A stretch of 64,000 nucleotides of DNA from Sphaerolaimus hirsutus (GCA_964036195.1 OZ038458.1:8569832-8633831), one strand, 5' to 3'. Positions 36,801 through 48,087 are shown, numbered from the stretch's first letter. Notes: generated from the letters alone by a model not told the origin. Numbers and translations: made by a program.

Positions 36801-39800
36801 GGGATCGGGATCGGGACTGGTAAATCCCGGAAATTCACGGGATCCGGGATCGGGATCGGGATCCCGTTTGAACCCTAGTAGACACTTTTCGTAAAACTAG
36901 AAAATTTATCGCGCGAACTCACCAAGGGCTGTCTTGGCATGGCCGGATGCGTGAAGACAAAGCAGCGCCGACCCAGCCCCACGCGTCTCTTCATGTCGGC
37001 CAAGTTGCGCACCGGGTGCACCGCCTCGCCGTCGCGGATCTGCGCACAGCAGGGGGCAGTCCCAGACCCTGTAAAATGTCAAATGTCATGCAAAGTTTCG
37101 AAAGTCATGGATAATTCCCTGCAAAATGGCAACTGGTTGCCATTTTGCAGGGCATTTTCCATGACTTTTGACACTTTGCATGGCATTTGACATTTTACAG
37201 GGCTTTTTACAGGGTCCTAGATTGGCACCAGGGATATTCAAAGATTATCACCCTCCGGGGGTCACATAGATAGCAAATCGCTCCTTCGCAGGGATAGATA
37301 GCTGAAAAAATAGCTTTGGGGGGCTTTGGGCTTTCGGGGATTTAATAAATAGGCTTTTTCAAGATGTAGAAGGTAGAACTGTGGGAAGAATCGCTAAAAA
37401 AAGGTGACAAATATCTTTTTTGAAATAGGCATTTATATGAGCACATATAGTACAAAAAAAGCAACAGGAACATGAATTAGTTATTTTGAGTATAAAAATC
37501 TATAAAATGTTGTGAAAATGAGCGATTTTGATACGATGTGTTACTGTGGCACAGCTAAATGAACGACGTGAAAACGACGCGTCGCGCTACCGTAATCGCC
37601 CAACCGCACCGACCATCTCCATCATGTCGCAGCTGCTGTGCCAGGTGATCCTCTGCAAGCGGAGCATGCCCACCGAGAACCAGAGCGCGATGGCGTCGCG
37701 CAGCCAGTGGTCGAGCGCGTGCAGACCGGCCGCAGTGCTCTCGGCTACCGGCTCGCCGGCCAGCATCATGCGCTGAAGGGTCGGATTTTGGGCTGTGCGG
37801 ATTTTGTTCAATAAGCCCCCCCCCCCCCCGAATGAGTTATTCGCGTGGTAAATATTTGTTACCAGAGTTTTTGGAGGATATTGTATTTGAGGCGTCCAAT
37901 TCTAAAAGTCGACAAGTCCAAAATATGAAAATTTTGAGTTAGGCCCGGAAACGTCATCTGGGGCTACTCCCGCACATTTTTCATAATTTTCCATAAATTT
38001 TTTGACCTCACATGCCCATATGGCAAAGTGCCAAATTTGACATTTTTGGGAAAAATGCAACAAAAATTCGGCAAGAAGTCGACAAGTCCACCTTCCGCAG
38101 CCTTTTTTATGGGAAAAAACGCAAGAAATGTGATAAGTCCATCATGGACACCGATTTCTAAAAGTCGGCAAATCCATAAATTTCCCATAAGGCAGGCGCA
38201 ACGCGGACGGGAACAAAAATGTTCTCGAGTGCAAGAAGTCTACAAGTGCATTTTCCTCCCCAAAACGGTTTTGTTCTGTCCGAGTAGAACTTTATAGACA
38301 ACCAATTTTTCCATTAAACGTTGAGAGCAGGGGCTGAAAATTTGACACTTTATTGTTAACATTTGGAACTTAATGTTGAGCGTGAGAGAGCCCCATTGGA
38401 CACGCACCACGGACCTGGAATTGGAAATGAAACTTAAAATGCGATTTACTCAAAATCGCATTTTGTGGACTTGTCGCCTTTTATAATTAGACGCCTCATT
38501 TGTAAAATGGGTTTTTTCGATTCGTCGGGATAGATGTTCAGCTGACATCTCCAGCCTAGATGTCGACAGTTTTCGAAAAGGCAGTTTTCAAAAGCGACTT
38601 TTTTTAACGCCATTTTGTTTAAAAACGTATTTTACAAAATCACTTGATAGTGGAAGACAAAGGAGAAGTGTAAATATATGAAGCGGCACATGTCTATGCC
38701 GGTCATCAATTAACTGTAGAGCCACGGTAAGCCCCAACACGCAAGTGACAAATGTGATGGAGCATACCCTATCCTCACCCGAACGTCGGCGCGGAAGTCG
38801 ACCAAAAACTTGACGCCTTTCTCAAGGCCGCCAACGGCGTGAATGAAGTGCATGGCTCTGGGCTGCGCGGCGGTGATCAGCCGCTCGGCCAATTGGTTCC
38901 GGTGCATCGCCACCTGAATGGTGCGCAATTGTACAGGGTGCGGCAATTTAGACGGACATCATACAGTTTTGAATAACTTGTCACTGGGTAGTCGGATTAA
39001 CGTCAAATTTTAGGTCAACATTAACAACTGAATAGGAAAGGAGCCCTGAAAATATGGCTGCGATAGCTCCACTCGTTCACGAGTTATTCATGTGAACGCG
39101 TAATTGTCACTTTTCCACCACCTTGTGATATCGTTCAAACGGGATTGACTTCTCGGGACCGGGATCGGATTGTTTTTTTCAGGGGTTTTTCTGATTTTCT
39201 TTTCGCAGCTGCATGCCTAAATGCATGCACGCCCGCCACCAATTCGCTATGCTCATAAGGAAATCGGCGGGCGCTTGCGTAATTGGTCGTAAAGCTAGGT
39301 GGTGGAAAAGTGACAATTACACGTTTCCATGAATAACTTGAGAACGAGTGGAGCTATCGCAGCCATATTTTCAGAGATTCTTTTCTATTTAGTTGTTAAT
39401 GTTGACCTAAAATTTGACGTTAATCCAACTACCCAGTGACAAGTTATTCAAAACTTAATGGGGTCCGTCTAAATTGCCGCACCCTGTACTAATTTGCATC
39501 AGTTGTATCTGTTTTTACGGTAAAAAAAAGCGGTACGGCGAAGTGAAAATCATCTTTCCGCGTTTTACAGTGTGCGATGCGTCAACAGGCGCCACTCTGA
39601 CTCTGTATAACGCCTTGTAAAATTTCAAGCAAATGTGAAAGGTCATGTAAAATGCCTTGTAAAATGTAATGCAAATGTGAAAAGTCATGTAAAATGTCTT
39701 GTAAAATGGCAAACGATGTTTACACTCACATGACACTGCACGATATTTGACATTTTCAGGGCATTTTTAACGGTCTGTGAGTGCCCCCAGAACAAACCTC

Positions 39801-40439
39801 ATTCTGCAAGTAAGCAGCGCACGCGGTCGATAGCCGTTCATGGGAAACTGCATGCGCCGTTGCCAAGTGGTTGGCGAAATTCAAGCGACCCCCGGCGGGC
39901 AGATGCCGGTACATTTCGCACACGCGACGAGCCGTCAGCTGCGACCACAAAAAATTTACACCTTTTTCTGGCTGAAGGAGGTGAGGAGAGCCCAGTCGGG
40001 GCAGTCACGCACCCTGTAGAGTAAAGCGTCAAATGTCATGTAAAATCTAAATTAGAGACAGAAAAGATTTTACTATTGAATTTTTGACATTTTACTAATT
40101 TGTATGACATTTTACACTTTAATTTGCACTTACAGGGTGCCGGACTGACCCCCACAACTTGAGAAGTCGGGAAATTTTCTAATTTTTTACCCAATTGTTG
40201 TTGTTCTTCAATTTCCTCACATCATTTGTCCTTATTACAGCAACTTATTCAAACAGTGCACACCTTGCAACAGCCAGCCTGGCGCATTCCATTACTTTCT
40301 AGAAACCCACCCCAACCACCAATCCATTGGCCAAATAGACAAGAACTTTTAAATTCACCCTAGCGGACGGCGGCATGCCGCCATTGGCGGCCAAACGCAC
40401 ATCATCGACCATTCGAATGATATCATTTTGCGCGGCCAT
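33894..40439 (-). CDS. MLYCD: Malonyl-CoA decarboxylase, complete, ten exons
   Basis: Inferred exons in gene order: 40359-40439 (ATG), 39798-39938, 38779-38913, 37614-37772, 36923-37039, 35700-35892, 35277-35429, 34661-34903, 34202-34307, 33894-34044 (TGA). They sum to 1479 nt, 492 codons plus stop, in phase throughout; human MLYCD has 493 residues. The enzyme converts malonyl-CoA to acetyl-CoA and CO2, relieving inhibition of fatty-acid import into mitochondria. Family segments: [70 protein letters not shown] (catalytic Ser near 308) and [17 protein letters not shown] (catalytic His near 411). The Ser-His pair known from human MCD is therefore conserved. The protein ends RHKF, not the SKL peroxisomal signal of the human enzyme, and no obvious mitochondrial presequence is seen. 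Introns are packed with MITEs; intron 9 is a single element. Confidence 0.95.
34045..34201 (-). mobile_element. Inverted-repeat element that constitutes MLYCD intron 9
   Basis: On the gene strand the intron starts GTGCCAATCCCAGACCCTG and ends GGTTTGGGACTGCCCCCAG. These ends are the imperfect inverted repeats of the CCTGG/CCAGG family, followed inward by GTAAAATGTCAA and its complement. The exons on both sides join to VMVHYR-YFLDKL, as in other MCD proteins, so the splice sites are well supported. Confidence 0.85.
35150..35264. mobile_element. Short GAGAAGTGA-type inverted-repeat element in MLYCD intron 7
   Basis: GTGGAGAAGTAAACTC faces CACTTCTCACTGCC, and the right end is GGCGGCCCC. It is related to the copy at 27698-27879. 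Confidence 0.5.
35933..36279. mobile_element. hAT-type element, TAGGGTTC family, first of a doublet
   Basis: TAGGGTTCCGAACCCGAATC faces GTTTGAATCCTA. Flanks GTAGACGC (35925-35932) and GTAGACAC (36280-36287) match at 7 of 8 bases. The interior has few CCCGATCCCG motifs. In MLYCD intron 5. Confidence 0.82.
36288..36877. mobile_element. hAT-type element, TAGGGTTC family, with CGGGAT minisatellite interior
   Basis: TAGGGTTCAAACGGGATTG faces ATCCCGTTTGAACCCTA. Exact 8-bp duplications GTAGACAC at 36280-36287 and 36878-36885. Most of the body is tandem CGGGAT and CGGGATTGG units in both halves, around a short unique core. Confidence 0.88.
37050..37231. mobile_element. CCTGG/CCAGG-family element in MLYCD intron 4, next to the 3' splice site
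   Basis: CAGGGGGCAGTCCCAGACCC on the left and GATTGGCACCAGG on the right, with GTAAAATGTCAAATGTCATG and complements between. Its left edge is 10 bp from the exon starting (gene strand) at 37039. Confidence 0.75.
37886..38502. mobile_element. Inverted-repeat element in MLYCD intron 3
   Basis: TTGAGGCGTCCAATTCTAAA faces TTATAATTAGACGCCTCATT, followed inward by CGACAAGTCCA and its complement. AAGTC(G/T)ACAAGTCC recurs inside. I could not fix a target duplication. Confidence 0.6.
38934..39486. mobile_element. TA-flanked element with CAGGGTGCGGCAATTTAG ends
   Basis: TA-CAGGGTGCGGCAATTTAG faces CTAAATTGCCGCACCCTG-TA. The arms of about 130 bp are nearly perfect inverted repeats (GTCACTGGGTAGTCGGATTA and complement). 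The core holds a scrap of the CGGGATCGGG repeat at 39135-39175. The TA target and CAGGGTG end suggest Tc1/mariner type. MLYCD intron 2. Confidence 0.8.
39586..39790. mobile_element. CCTGG/CCAGG-family element in MLYCD intron 2, next to the 5' splice site
   Basis: AGGCGCCACTCTGACTCTG on the left and GTCTGTGAGTGCCCCCAG on the right, with AAATGTGAAAGTCATG units between. Its right edge is 7 bp from the exon end at 39798. Confidence 0.65.
39995..40153. mobile_element. CCTGG/CCAGG-family element in MLYCD intron 1
   Basis: GTCGGGGCAGTCACGCACCC faces GGGTGCCGGACTGACCCCCAC. AAATGTCATGTAAAAT and complements lie inside. The intron spans 39939-40358. Confidence 0.65.
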
Positions 40440-41692
40440 TTTGCGAGCGGCCGCGCTGCAAGAAATCTATCTGGAATAAACTCGCCGCAGCGACGTCTGG
40501 ACGACGCGTAACATGCTGCGGGTTTTCAAATTAAAATTTTCTGTTATCTATCTTGCGTCAAATGATAGTGGTAATTAAGTGTCGGTGTTAATTTTATACT
40601 TAGAATAAAAGAAGCGATTGTAAATGGCTTCAAATTGGTTGGGGAAGTTGGCTGATAAACGAAACGTCCGTTGCGAAACATTTATTTTTTTAAATAAATT
40701 TGCTGTAGTGTCGCTCGTACCAAAAGTGGACACTGTCTGAACCCATAAAAAAAAAGAATGTCAACAAAAACTGGGAAACCCTCCTTTTCGCGCGATGAAA
40801 CGACGCAAACATCACACCCTCGGCGAAAAAGCGTTCCCGTTAAGAGGGCGTAGAATATGAGCACTCGTCATCTGAGAATACAGGTAAATCCGTTTTGACA
40901 CATTTTAGTTTACCGAATATAGATTCCATCAGCTACTGTTGACGTGGATAAGGACATGTCAACTCAAATTTGTCCAAAAACAGATACCGTATTTCTTCTT
41001 ATCGAAGGGCGCCGTTCTATCTTTTTTATTAACTTTTTTACCTGCCGTTCTATGTATTGGACGCTGCCGTTCTATTTTTTCATCAATCTTTTTCACACAT
41101 TTTTCATTTGAACATAATATTTTTTATGAAACCTAAGCAACATTTTAATATCAGAGCATCATATGAAAACAACCCCTGAATCATAGTTCTGAACACCTTG
41201 GATGTTCTCAACACGTATTTTCAAATATTTTTGTGTTTTGGCACCCCTTAACGTTATTTGTACCTGCTGTTCTATTGGAGGTGCCGTTCTATTGGAGGCT
41301 GTTGTTCTATTTTTTGTAGGTGATAAAAAGTTCCAAAACCTGCCGTTCTATTGGAGGTGCCGTTCTATTGGACGTCCGCCATTCTATTAGAAGAAATGCG
41401 GTACATCATTTCGGTCATCAACTTATCTGCGTACTAGCGATGTGTTCACAATTAGTCAATTTTACATTCGCAGTACACGGAAATCACTGTATAATTTTCG
41501 TATCTTATCAGGAATTTGCACACATTGTTTGAAGAGTAATTTTGGGTGGGAAAAGTGACAGTGTCAAGTTATGACAAATGAGTGACATCACGATTCCGAT
41601 AAATTTCTTTTGACCGTAGAAAACGTTGATCAATTACATTATTCAACAAAACAGCGCAACCAAAATTCAAGTCCAAAAGCACCCCCCGGGGG
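40440..41692. other. MLYCD 5' flank and spacer before the U2 array
   Basis: It holds the MLYCD promoter side (no clear core element seen) and a TA-flanked MITE at 40987-41401. At 40870-40975 TCAGCTACTGTTGACGTGGATAA matches the block at 45127. I see no gene. Confidence 0.4.
40987..41401. mobile_element. TA-flanked MITE, TTCTAATAGAAG subtype
   Basis: TA-CCGTATTTCTTCTTATCGA faces CTATTAGAAGAAATGCGG-TA. Same internal GCCGTTCTATTGGAGG repeats as the copy at 26719. Confidence 0.8.
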
Positions 41693-41878
41693 GTTGGGCC
41701 GTTCCCAGCGGCAGTGCAGCGCTGGGCCAACCCGCGGCAGGGCACAGCGAGCTGTGGCTCCACGCCTTGGTCCCAAAAATCGACTAATCTCAGTGCAACC
41801 AATAGGTTGCATATCAGAGATTAAGCTGATAAGAACAGATACTACACTTTGATCTTAGCCAAAAGGCCGAGAAGCGAT
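41693..41878 (-). ncRNA. U2: U2 spliceosomal snRNA, copy 1
   Basis: The - strand begins ATCGCTTCTCGGCCTTTTGG and continues with the conserved U2 5' half, including GTGTAGTATCTG (branch-site recognition) and TTCTTATCAGCTTAAT. An Sm-type site GATTTTTGG follows, then 3' stem-loops ending in GGAACGGCCCAAC. About 186 nt, close to insect U2. U2 pairs with the intron branch point and with U6 in the spliceosome. The 65 bp upstream are nearly identical in all four copies, as expected for a shared snRNA promoter element. A CCCCCCGGGGGG palindrome lies just past the 3' end. Confidence 0.93.
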
Positions 41879-42660
41879 ACTGGGCAGTGTTTGGGGATGG
41901 TACTGGATGTTGAGTGAAACGTGAAGTTTGCGGGTTCAGCACGTTTTCGTTATGAGTGCGAAAATACACGGTGGCCCACATTTGCAATTCCCGATTGGTA
42001 AGCTTTCGATTAGTAAGCCAAAGAGCCTTGATGGGTAAGCCACATGCAAATTTTATTTTTGATTCGATTGGTAAGCCAAACTGTATAGACTTTTAACCTG
42101 ACTGTCTCGATTGGTAGGCCACGTATGTACATACATAGAATACCGAGGTGTGTACGTAGCCATAAATATAAACATCAATGAATTACTGAGGTACACTCCT
42201 GGAAAAATGTCTTTGTCCCTCCGATTTTTTTGGTTAATGGCGAACCATACACTAAATATGTGTCACAGAGGGGTACAATTCATACATAGGGGGGGCCTTA
42301 TGTCAACCCCCCACAGTAGAAATATGGCCTCCGTCCTGCGTATATAGTCATTATTTCGTGAACCGTGAACGGAGCGCCTCCCATGATTTGTTTGTTGCTT
42401 TTTGACATTTCAATGAATGCGCGCAGCTGTGAGTTGGCACAGTGCCAACATTTCGTTTTGTTCATAAATTTAAAGATACGCACCACGCCGGGTCGATATT
42501 TGTATGCCAACTGACCGCACACGATTTTGAACTTGATGCGAAATTACAGCCAGTGTGGGATATAAATGTTACGTTGGGAGTGTGCCAATGATATTGAACA
42601 CATGTGATTTGCATCAAACTTTTTAAAAACAATGATGTTATAACGTTAGATGTTAATGTA

Positions 42661-43095
42661 CCGTATTTCCTCGAAATACCCCCGGGGGGTTTATTTTTTC
42701 AGAGTGAGAATTTTGAGGGGGGGTTAAACGAGGGGGGGGGGGGTATTTCGAGGGGAGGGTTAATTATTTCGCCAGAAATTTTTTGAAAACCAAGTACTAA
42801 ATTGTCGTCTGAAACGTACGCAGACGTCGAAAATGCAACAAAAATCGCCATTTATAAGACTCTAAAGACTTGTATAAGTGTGTAGACGTATGATCACTGT
42901 TCTCACATAACAGAGTTATCGTTTTTAACGTGTGTTTTGCATTACCCAGATGACAAACCGCAGCCTTTGTCATTTACGTTCTCTATACACTAAATTTGGG
43001 GGGGGGGTATTTCGAGGGGGGGGGGTTTATAAGTTCATAGTGTCCATTTTGAGGGGGGGTATTTCGAGGGGGGGGGGTATTTCGAGGAAATACGG
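42661..43095. mobile_element. TA-flanked MITE, CCGTATTTCCTCG subtype, G-rich
   Basis: TA-CCGTATTTCCTCGAAATAC faces TTCGAGGAAATACGG-TA. Runs of 7-11 G near both ends. The core (ACGTACGCAGACGTCGAAAA, GCAACAAAAATCGCC) matches the copy at 44392. Confidence 0.8.
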
Positions 43096-43274
43096 TATTC
43101 CCAAAATGAATTCAAATCTTGCTACAAAAATTGCACGCTTTAATTCTCATTGGCATGCTTCTAATGTGAGGCCTAAATCAGCGCAAGTGCAGAGTGTCAA
43201 GTCCACCGCTTATACCATTTTGAAAAGAAATTCGCTTCTTCGAAGAAAGTGATTGATTTTTGAGCAGTGCAGAT

Positions 43275-44106
43275 TAGTGATGGAATGGCGCCATGGCGCT
43301 GGCGCCATTTGAGGGCGCCAAAGGGCGCCGCGCCATGGCGCCATTGGCGCTTGGCGCCCTTTTCCTGTGGCGCCCTTGGCGCCTGGCGCCCACTTTCTGG
43401 AAGGCGCCATGGCACCATTGGCGCTTGGCGCCATTTTTCCGTGGCGCCCTGCCCTAGAAGGGCGCCAAACTGGCGCCAGCAGGGTTTCAAGGTGAGCGCT
43501 GCGTAAATGAAAAAAAAAAGAAAAAGCGTGTCTGTGGATATCGAAATTCGCCGGAAAGTGGTGCCAGTGGATGGAAATCTTGCATTCAACGGTTCATCAG
43601 ACACGCCTGAAGAATCAGAAACTTAGAATGATGAACCAGCGAACTTGCAACCTCTTAAATCAATGGCTACAAATTGTCGTAATTTCGTTTTTGTCCACTT
43701 CAAAAAAAGATCCATTGGAAAATCTACTTGAAGTTGATGCATTGTTTGGTCAAATGACAATTTTCATTGTGTTTGAATCGAATGTCATGTGTGAGCATTT
43801 TTTGTGCAAAAATACTGTTGCTGGTCTCATTTGTGTTGATTGCACGCTAGATAATGTTAATCGAGAAGTCAGTGTATTCACTACAGTGCTGGAGACACAT
43901 TTTTAGCACACGCAGGGTAATGTACACACCTATTTATTCTGGCGCCATTGGCGCCTGGCGCCCAAATTTTCAAATGGCGCCATGGCGCCCTTGGCGCTTG
44001 GCGCCCTCTTTCCGTGGCGCCCTTGGCGCCTGGCGCCCAGTTTCCGAATGGCGCCATGGCGCCATTGGCGCTTGGCGCCCTTTTTTCTGGCGCTTTTCCA
44101 TCACTA
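43275..44106. mobile_element. 832-bp hAT-type element, TAGTGATG family, GGCGCC-rich
   Basis: TAGTGATGGAATGGCGCC faces GGCGCTTTTCCATCACTA. About 200 bp at each end are packed with GGCGCC palindromes in phrases like TGGCGCCCTTGGCG. The core of about 420 bp is unique and similar to the core at 52100-52510. No matching flanking duplication. Confidence 0.8.
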
Positions 44107-44228
44107 GCGGTGACAGCAGATACATAATGTGTACGCAGTGTATACACACTTTTTTGTTGTTGTTGAACTGTAAAATGACGAGGTGACCACGTCAGGTGAC
44201 AGAATGCATTCATACAACGAATTAGGGA

Positions 44229-44933
44229 TACTCAGCGGACCGCATGCTATGCATTTTTCTGAAGGAAACACTTCATCATGACGTCATCATTAATAAAACA
44301 AAAATAATTCCAGAAAAAAAAGAAAAAAACATTTCGGGAAAAAAAACATTCCTAGTTTGTATTTACGCGACGCCTTTTTCTTTTTTGAATACCGTATTTC
44401 CTCGAAATACCCCCCGGGGGGTGATTGTTTCATAGTGGTCCCGAGAGGGGGGGGTCAAACGAGGGGGGGGGGTATTTCGAGGGGGGGTTATTATTTCACA
44501 AGGAAATTTTTGAAAACCAAGTACGAAATTGTCGTCTGAAACGTACGCAGACGTCAAAAAATGCAACAAAAACCGCCATTTATAAGGTTCTGTAGACTAA
44601 TATTAGTATGTAGATGGTATGTACACTGTTCTAACGTGATTCCGACATTGTTTGAACGTGTGTTCTGCACTACGCAGAACACAGACTGCCATATTTGTGA
44701 TGTACGTTCTCTTTACACTCAATTTGGGGGGGGGGGGTATTTCGAGGGGGGGGGGTGATTGTTTCATAGTGGTCTCGAGAGGGGGGGGGGTCAAACGAGG
44801 GGGGGGGGTATTTCGAGGAAATACGGTATTTTTCTTTTTGTGAAATGGCATACCTGAGTATCGTACTCGCGAGTTATCGACCAAGCAAGACATAAATAAT
44901 TTTGGGCGCATACTTTGCGGTCCGCTGAGTATA
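44229..44933. mobile_element. MITE with ACTCGGCGGACCGC-type ends, split by a nested element
   Basis: TACTCAGCGGACCGCATGCT faces GCGGTCCGCTGAGTATA. The family member is interrupted at 44390 by the CCGTATTT element 44392-44826. Uninterrupted sister copies are at 48851-49120 and 54624-54894. Confidence 0.8.
44392..44826. mobile_element. TA-flanked MITE, CCGTATTTCCTCG subtype, nested insertion
   Basis: TA-CCGTATTTCCTCGAAATAC faces TTCGAGGAAATACGG-TA. In the sister repeat the same place reads TTTGAA-TA-TTTTTC (TA at 49015-49016). The insertion therefore duplicated exactly TA, the signature of Tc1/mariner-type transposition. Confidence 0.9.
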
Positions 44934-45552
44934 AGTCCATGTTTTCTGAAGAAAAAATAACTCCACCCTTTGAATAACTCCTCCCCCTTGAACAACTCGC
45001 CCCTCGAAAACTCTGACGAACACCCCCCCCCCCTGCGAACAAGTCTTGAACACACTCTACACACCGTTTTGTTGTTGTTGAACTGTAAAATACCTGGATT
45101 ATGTGCGTTGACGAATGCATTCATTCTGTCAGCTACTGTTGACATGGATAAACCTGGGTCAACTGCAATGTGTTCGGAAAGAGATACCTAAATACATCAG
45201 TTTCGGAAATTCGGCGTCAACTAGTTAATCTGCGTACTAGCAATGTGTTCGCGTGTGGAATATACGCTATTTACTGATCCCTTGGAACTTGGCCAATTTT
45301 ACTTATCCACTACACGAAAATCAATTTATAATTTTCGTATTTTGCACACATTGTTTGCGTGGGGAGGGAAGAAACCCGCCTCGGAATTCTACACAGCGGA
45401 TACTGAGATAACGGATAACGTGTTTCTGATACATTTCGTTTGACAATCAGCCCCAACTACCAACTGTACTGCTCGTAATAAAAAGTTGATAAAACACTCG
45501 ATCATACGACGCAGCGCAACGAAAATTCAAGTTCAAAAGCACCCCCCGAGGG

Positions 45553-45738
45553 GTTGGGCCGTTCCCAGCAGCAGTGCAGCGCTGGGCCAACCCGCGGCAG
45601 GGCACAGCGAGCTGTGGCTCCACGCCTTGGTCCCAAAAATCGACTAATCTCAGTGCAACCAATAGGTTGCATATCAGAGATTAAGCTGATAAGAACAGAT
45701 ACTACACTTTGATCTTAGCCAAAAGGCCGAGAAGCGAT
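45553..45738 (-). ncRNA. U2: U2 spliceosomal snRNA, copy 2
   Basis: Same length and 5' half as copy 1, with Sm-type site GATTTTTGG. One visible substitution lies in the 3' stem-loop region (+ strand CAGCAGCAG, against CAGCGGCAG in copies 1 and 4). Confidence 0.93.
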
Positions 45739-46053
45739 ACTGGGCAGTGTTTGGGGATGGTACTGGACGTTGAGTGAAACGTGAAGTTTGCGGGTTCAGC
45801 ACGTTTTCGTTATGAGTGCGAAAATACACCGTGGCCCACATTTGCAATTCCCGATTGGTAAGCTCTCGATTGGTGTTTACCGGGACGTGACCGGGAAGGT
45901 GTTTACATGTAAATCAGTACTTCTTTTTGCATAAATTTGAAGCTTTCATTTTCAGCACTGTAGACGGGGACTTTTAAAAGCACACATCATAGAAAAGTGC
46001 TTTAAAATTGAAAAAATCACATTGTTAACTCTTAATGTACCAATATTTATGTG

Positions 46054-46433
46054 CCCTATTTCCTCGAAATACCCCCAGGGGGGTTTATTTTTTCAGAGTG
46101 AGAATTTTGAGGGGGGTGTTAAACGAGAGGGGTATTTCGAGGGGGGGGGCTTATTATTTCGCCAGAAATTTTTTAACTCCCAGTACTAATTTGTAGTTTG
46201 TAGCGTACGCAGACGTTGAAAAACGCAACAATAAGCACCATGTATAAGAGCCTATAGACTTACATGTCATGTAGGTGGTATGAAACAGGTGTTAACATAA
46301 CACAGTCATTGTTTTTAACATCTGTTCTGCATTGCCCAAATCACACACCATAATTTTTGTCGTTTACATTCCCTATACACTCAAAATGGGGGGGGGGGTA
46401 TTTCGAAGGGGTGGGTATTTCCAAGAATTATGG
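46054..46433. mobile_element. Degraded CCGTATTT-superfamily MITE inside the U2 unit
   Basis: CCCTATTTCCTCGAAATACC faces TATTTCCAAGAATTATGG-TA. The same copy is at 50916-51298 in the next unit, so it predates the unit duplication. Confidence 0.65.
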
Positions 46434-47332
46434 TATATATATTTTTGCAAATCAAAATTTCAACCTGCCAAAATATATATTGATTTCGAAATGCGAAACA
46501 TGCGTAGACATGCGAAATCGAAATTTCGAGTTTCAAAAAAATGTACATACAAATTGAAATTTTGATTTGCCAAAAATAAAATATTTGCATATGCAAATCA
46601 AAATTTTGATTTCAAAATCAAAAGTACCGATGTACAATTTGTGCTTTTAAAAGTACTGATCTGCATGAAAGTTTCCCAATTGTGCCTATCAAAGTACCGA
46701 TCTACAGTAAATTAAGGGTATCACTATCACAAAATTTTATATAGCTAGTGTTATGTGTATAATCAACGATTATACCCATGCATGTGGATACCCAACAATA
46801 TACCCAAAATACCCGTACCCAAAATATCCATACCTGATACTCATGTATGGGTATTGCATACTCCAAACATTCAGTTGCGATTATCTCAAAATCGATTTTT
46901 TGTAGATAGGGACTTTTAGAAGCACACCCTTCAAATGTACAGTGACTTGCCGGGCGCAAAAGCACCACGACGGTCAGCGGTCGATGCCAATGTGAAAAAG
47001 TGAAACGTGGAAACGATCCCCTAATAATTTTCAATTGATGCAATCAGTGAAGGCGTTCAGTGATAAAGTGACTGGAAATACAATTCACTCTACTCGATTG
47101 GACAGAAAAATAAATTTTCCAGTGTTGATGCTTTACATTTGACACTACATTTGACACTTAGCATGACAATTGACATTTGACATTGCATTTGACTTTTCAT
47201 TTGTCACTTTACTTTACACTTTACATGGCTTGGGACTGCCATGGTCTTCTGAATATTACATATACCGTATGTCATCAAATAACTCACCCCTTGAATAACT
47301 CCCCCCTCAATAACTCTGAAACGTGATCTGAC

Positions 47333-47927
47333 CAGAGTTGTTAAAAGGTACGTACGTTTACTCGAAAAATACGCGTACGCGAACACACGGTAAATACATT
47401 TACATATACTTTTCAAAAAAATACCGTACGCACTTGTACGCGTACACTTTCAAAGCGTACGCGTACGGAAAATGTATTTATGAAAATTAAATGTGGGACG
47501 TATTTATAAAGTGACTACACTGCTATGTATTTACAGAAGTGGTTCCATTGAATATTTTAGATATGCGGGGGTAGTGCCTTTAAAAATTTCAACCAAATCG
47601 AAATGGTTGTGGAGACAATGGATGTGGTAAACGAGTCGGGAGAACAATGATTTTATCTCCTAGAAAAAAGAGACCTTGAAAACTATATAATCTGTCATGC
47701 TTATAGAAAAACATACATTGTGCTGTACATGTATGAAAAAGTGCCCACTTTCACACATTCTATGAAGAAAAGTAGTCGTTTCTACACTCACAAAAAAGTA
47801 CCCACATTTACGCGTACGTACGAGTAAAAAAAAGTATTTTACATTTTCTATACTTTGTGGTGCGTAAAAATAAAATACTTACATTTACATATACTTTTAA
47901 GAAAGTTCAGTAATTCTAACAACTCTG
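47333..47927. mobile_element. hAT-type MITE, CAGAGTTGTTA family, U2 unit 1
   Basis: CAGAGTTGTTAAAAGGTACG faces TTCAGTAATTCTAACAACTCTG (complementary outer part). Exact 8-bp duplications GATCTGAC at 47325-47332 and 47928-47935. The ends carry ACGCGTACG and GTACGTACG repeats. Confidence 0.9.
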
Positions 47928-48087
47928 GATCTGACGAAGAACCCCCCCCCCCCCCCCCGCGAACAGGTTTTGAATAACTTCCCCCTCTGGGTGAATAATA
48001 TTGCTACATAAAAAAAAAATGATGAATGAAAATGCAAAAGAATGTTAACATATGGCGGTGACATATTTACATAACGTGTACGCAGTG

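Noticed and set aside
36294..36878. Asp/Arg/Pro-rich frames of 80-95 codons
   Set aside because: They are translations of the CGGGAT minisatellite inside a hAT-type element.
43197..43604. Long alanine/arginine-rich reading frames on both strands
   Set aside because: They are by-products of GGCGCC repeats in hAT-type elements. The same kind of frame appears at 51567-52826.
45243..45443. Small reading frame conserved in three U2 units (also 50072-50305 and 55901-56083)
   Set aside because: The units are recent duplicates, so similarity alone is not evidence of coding. There is no domain or splice support.
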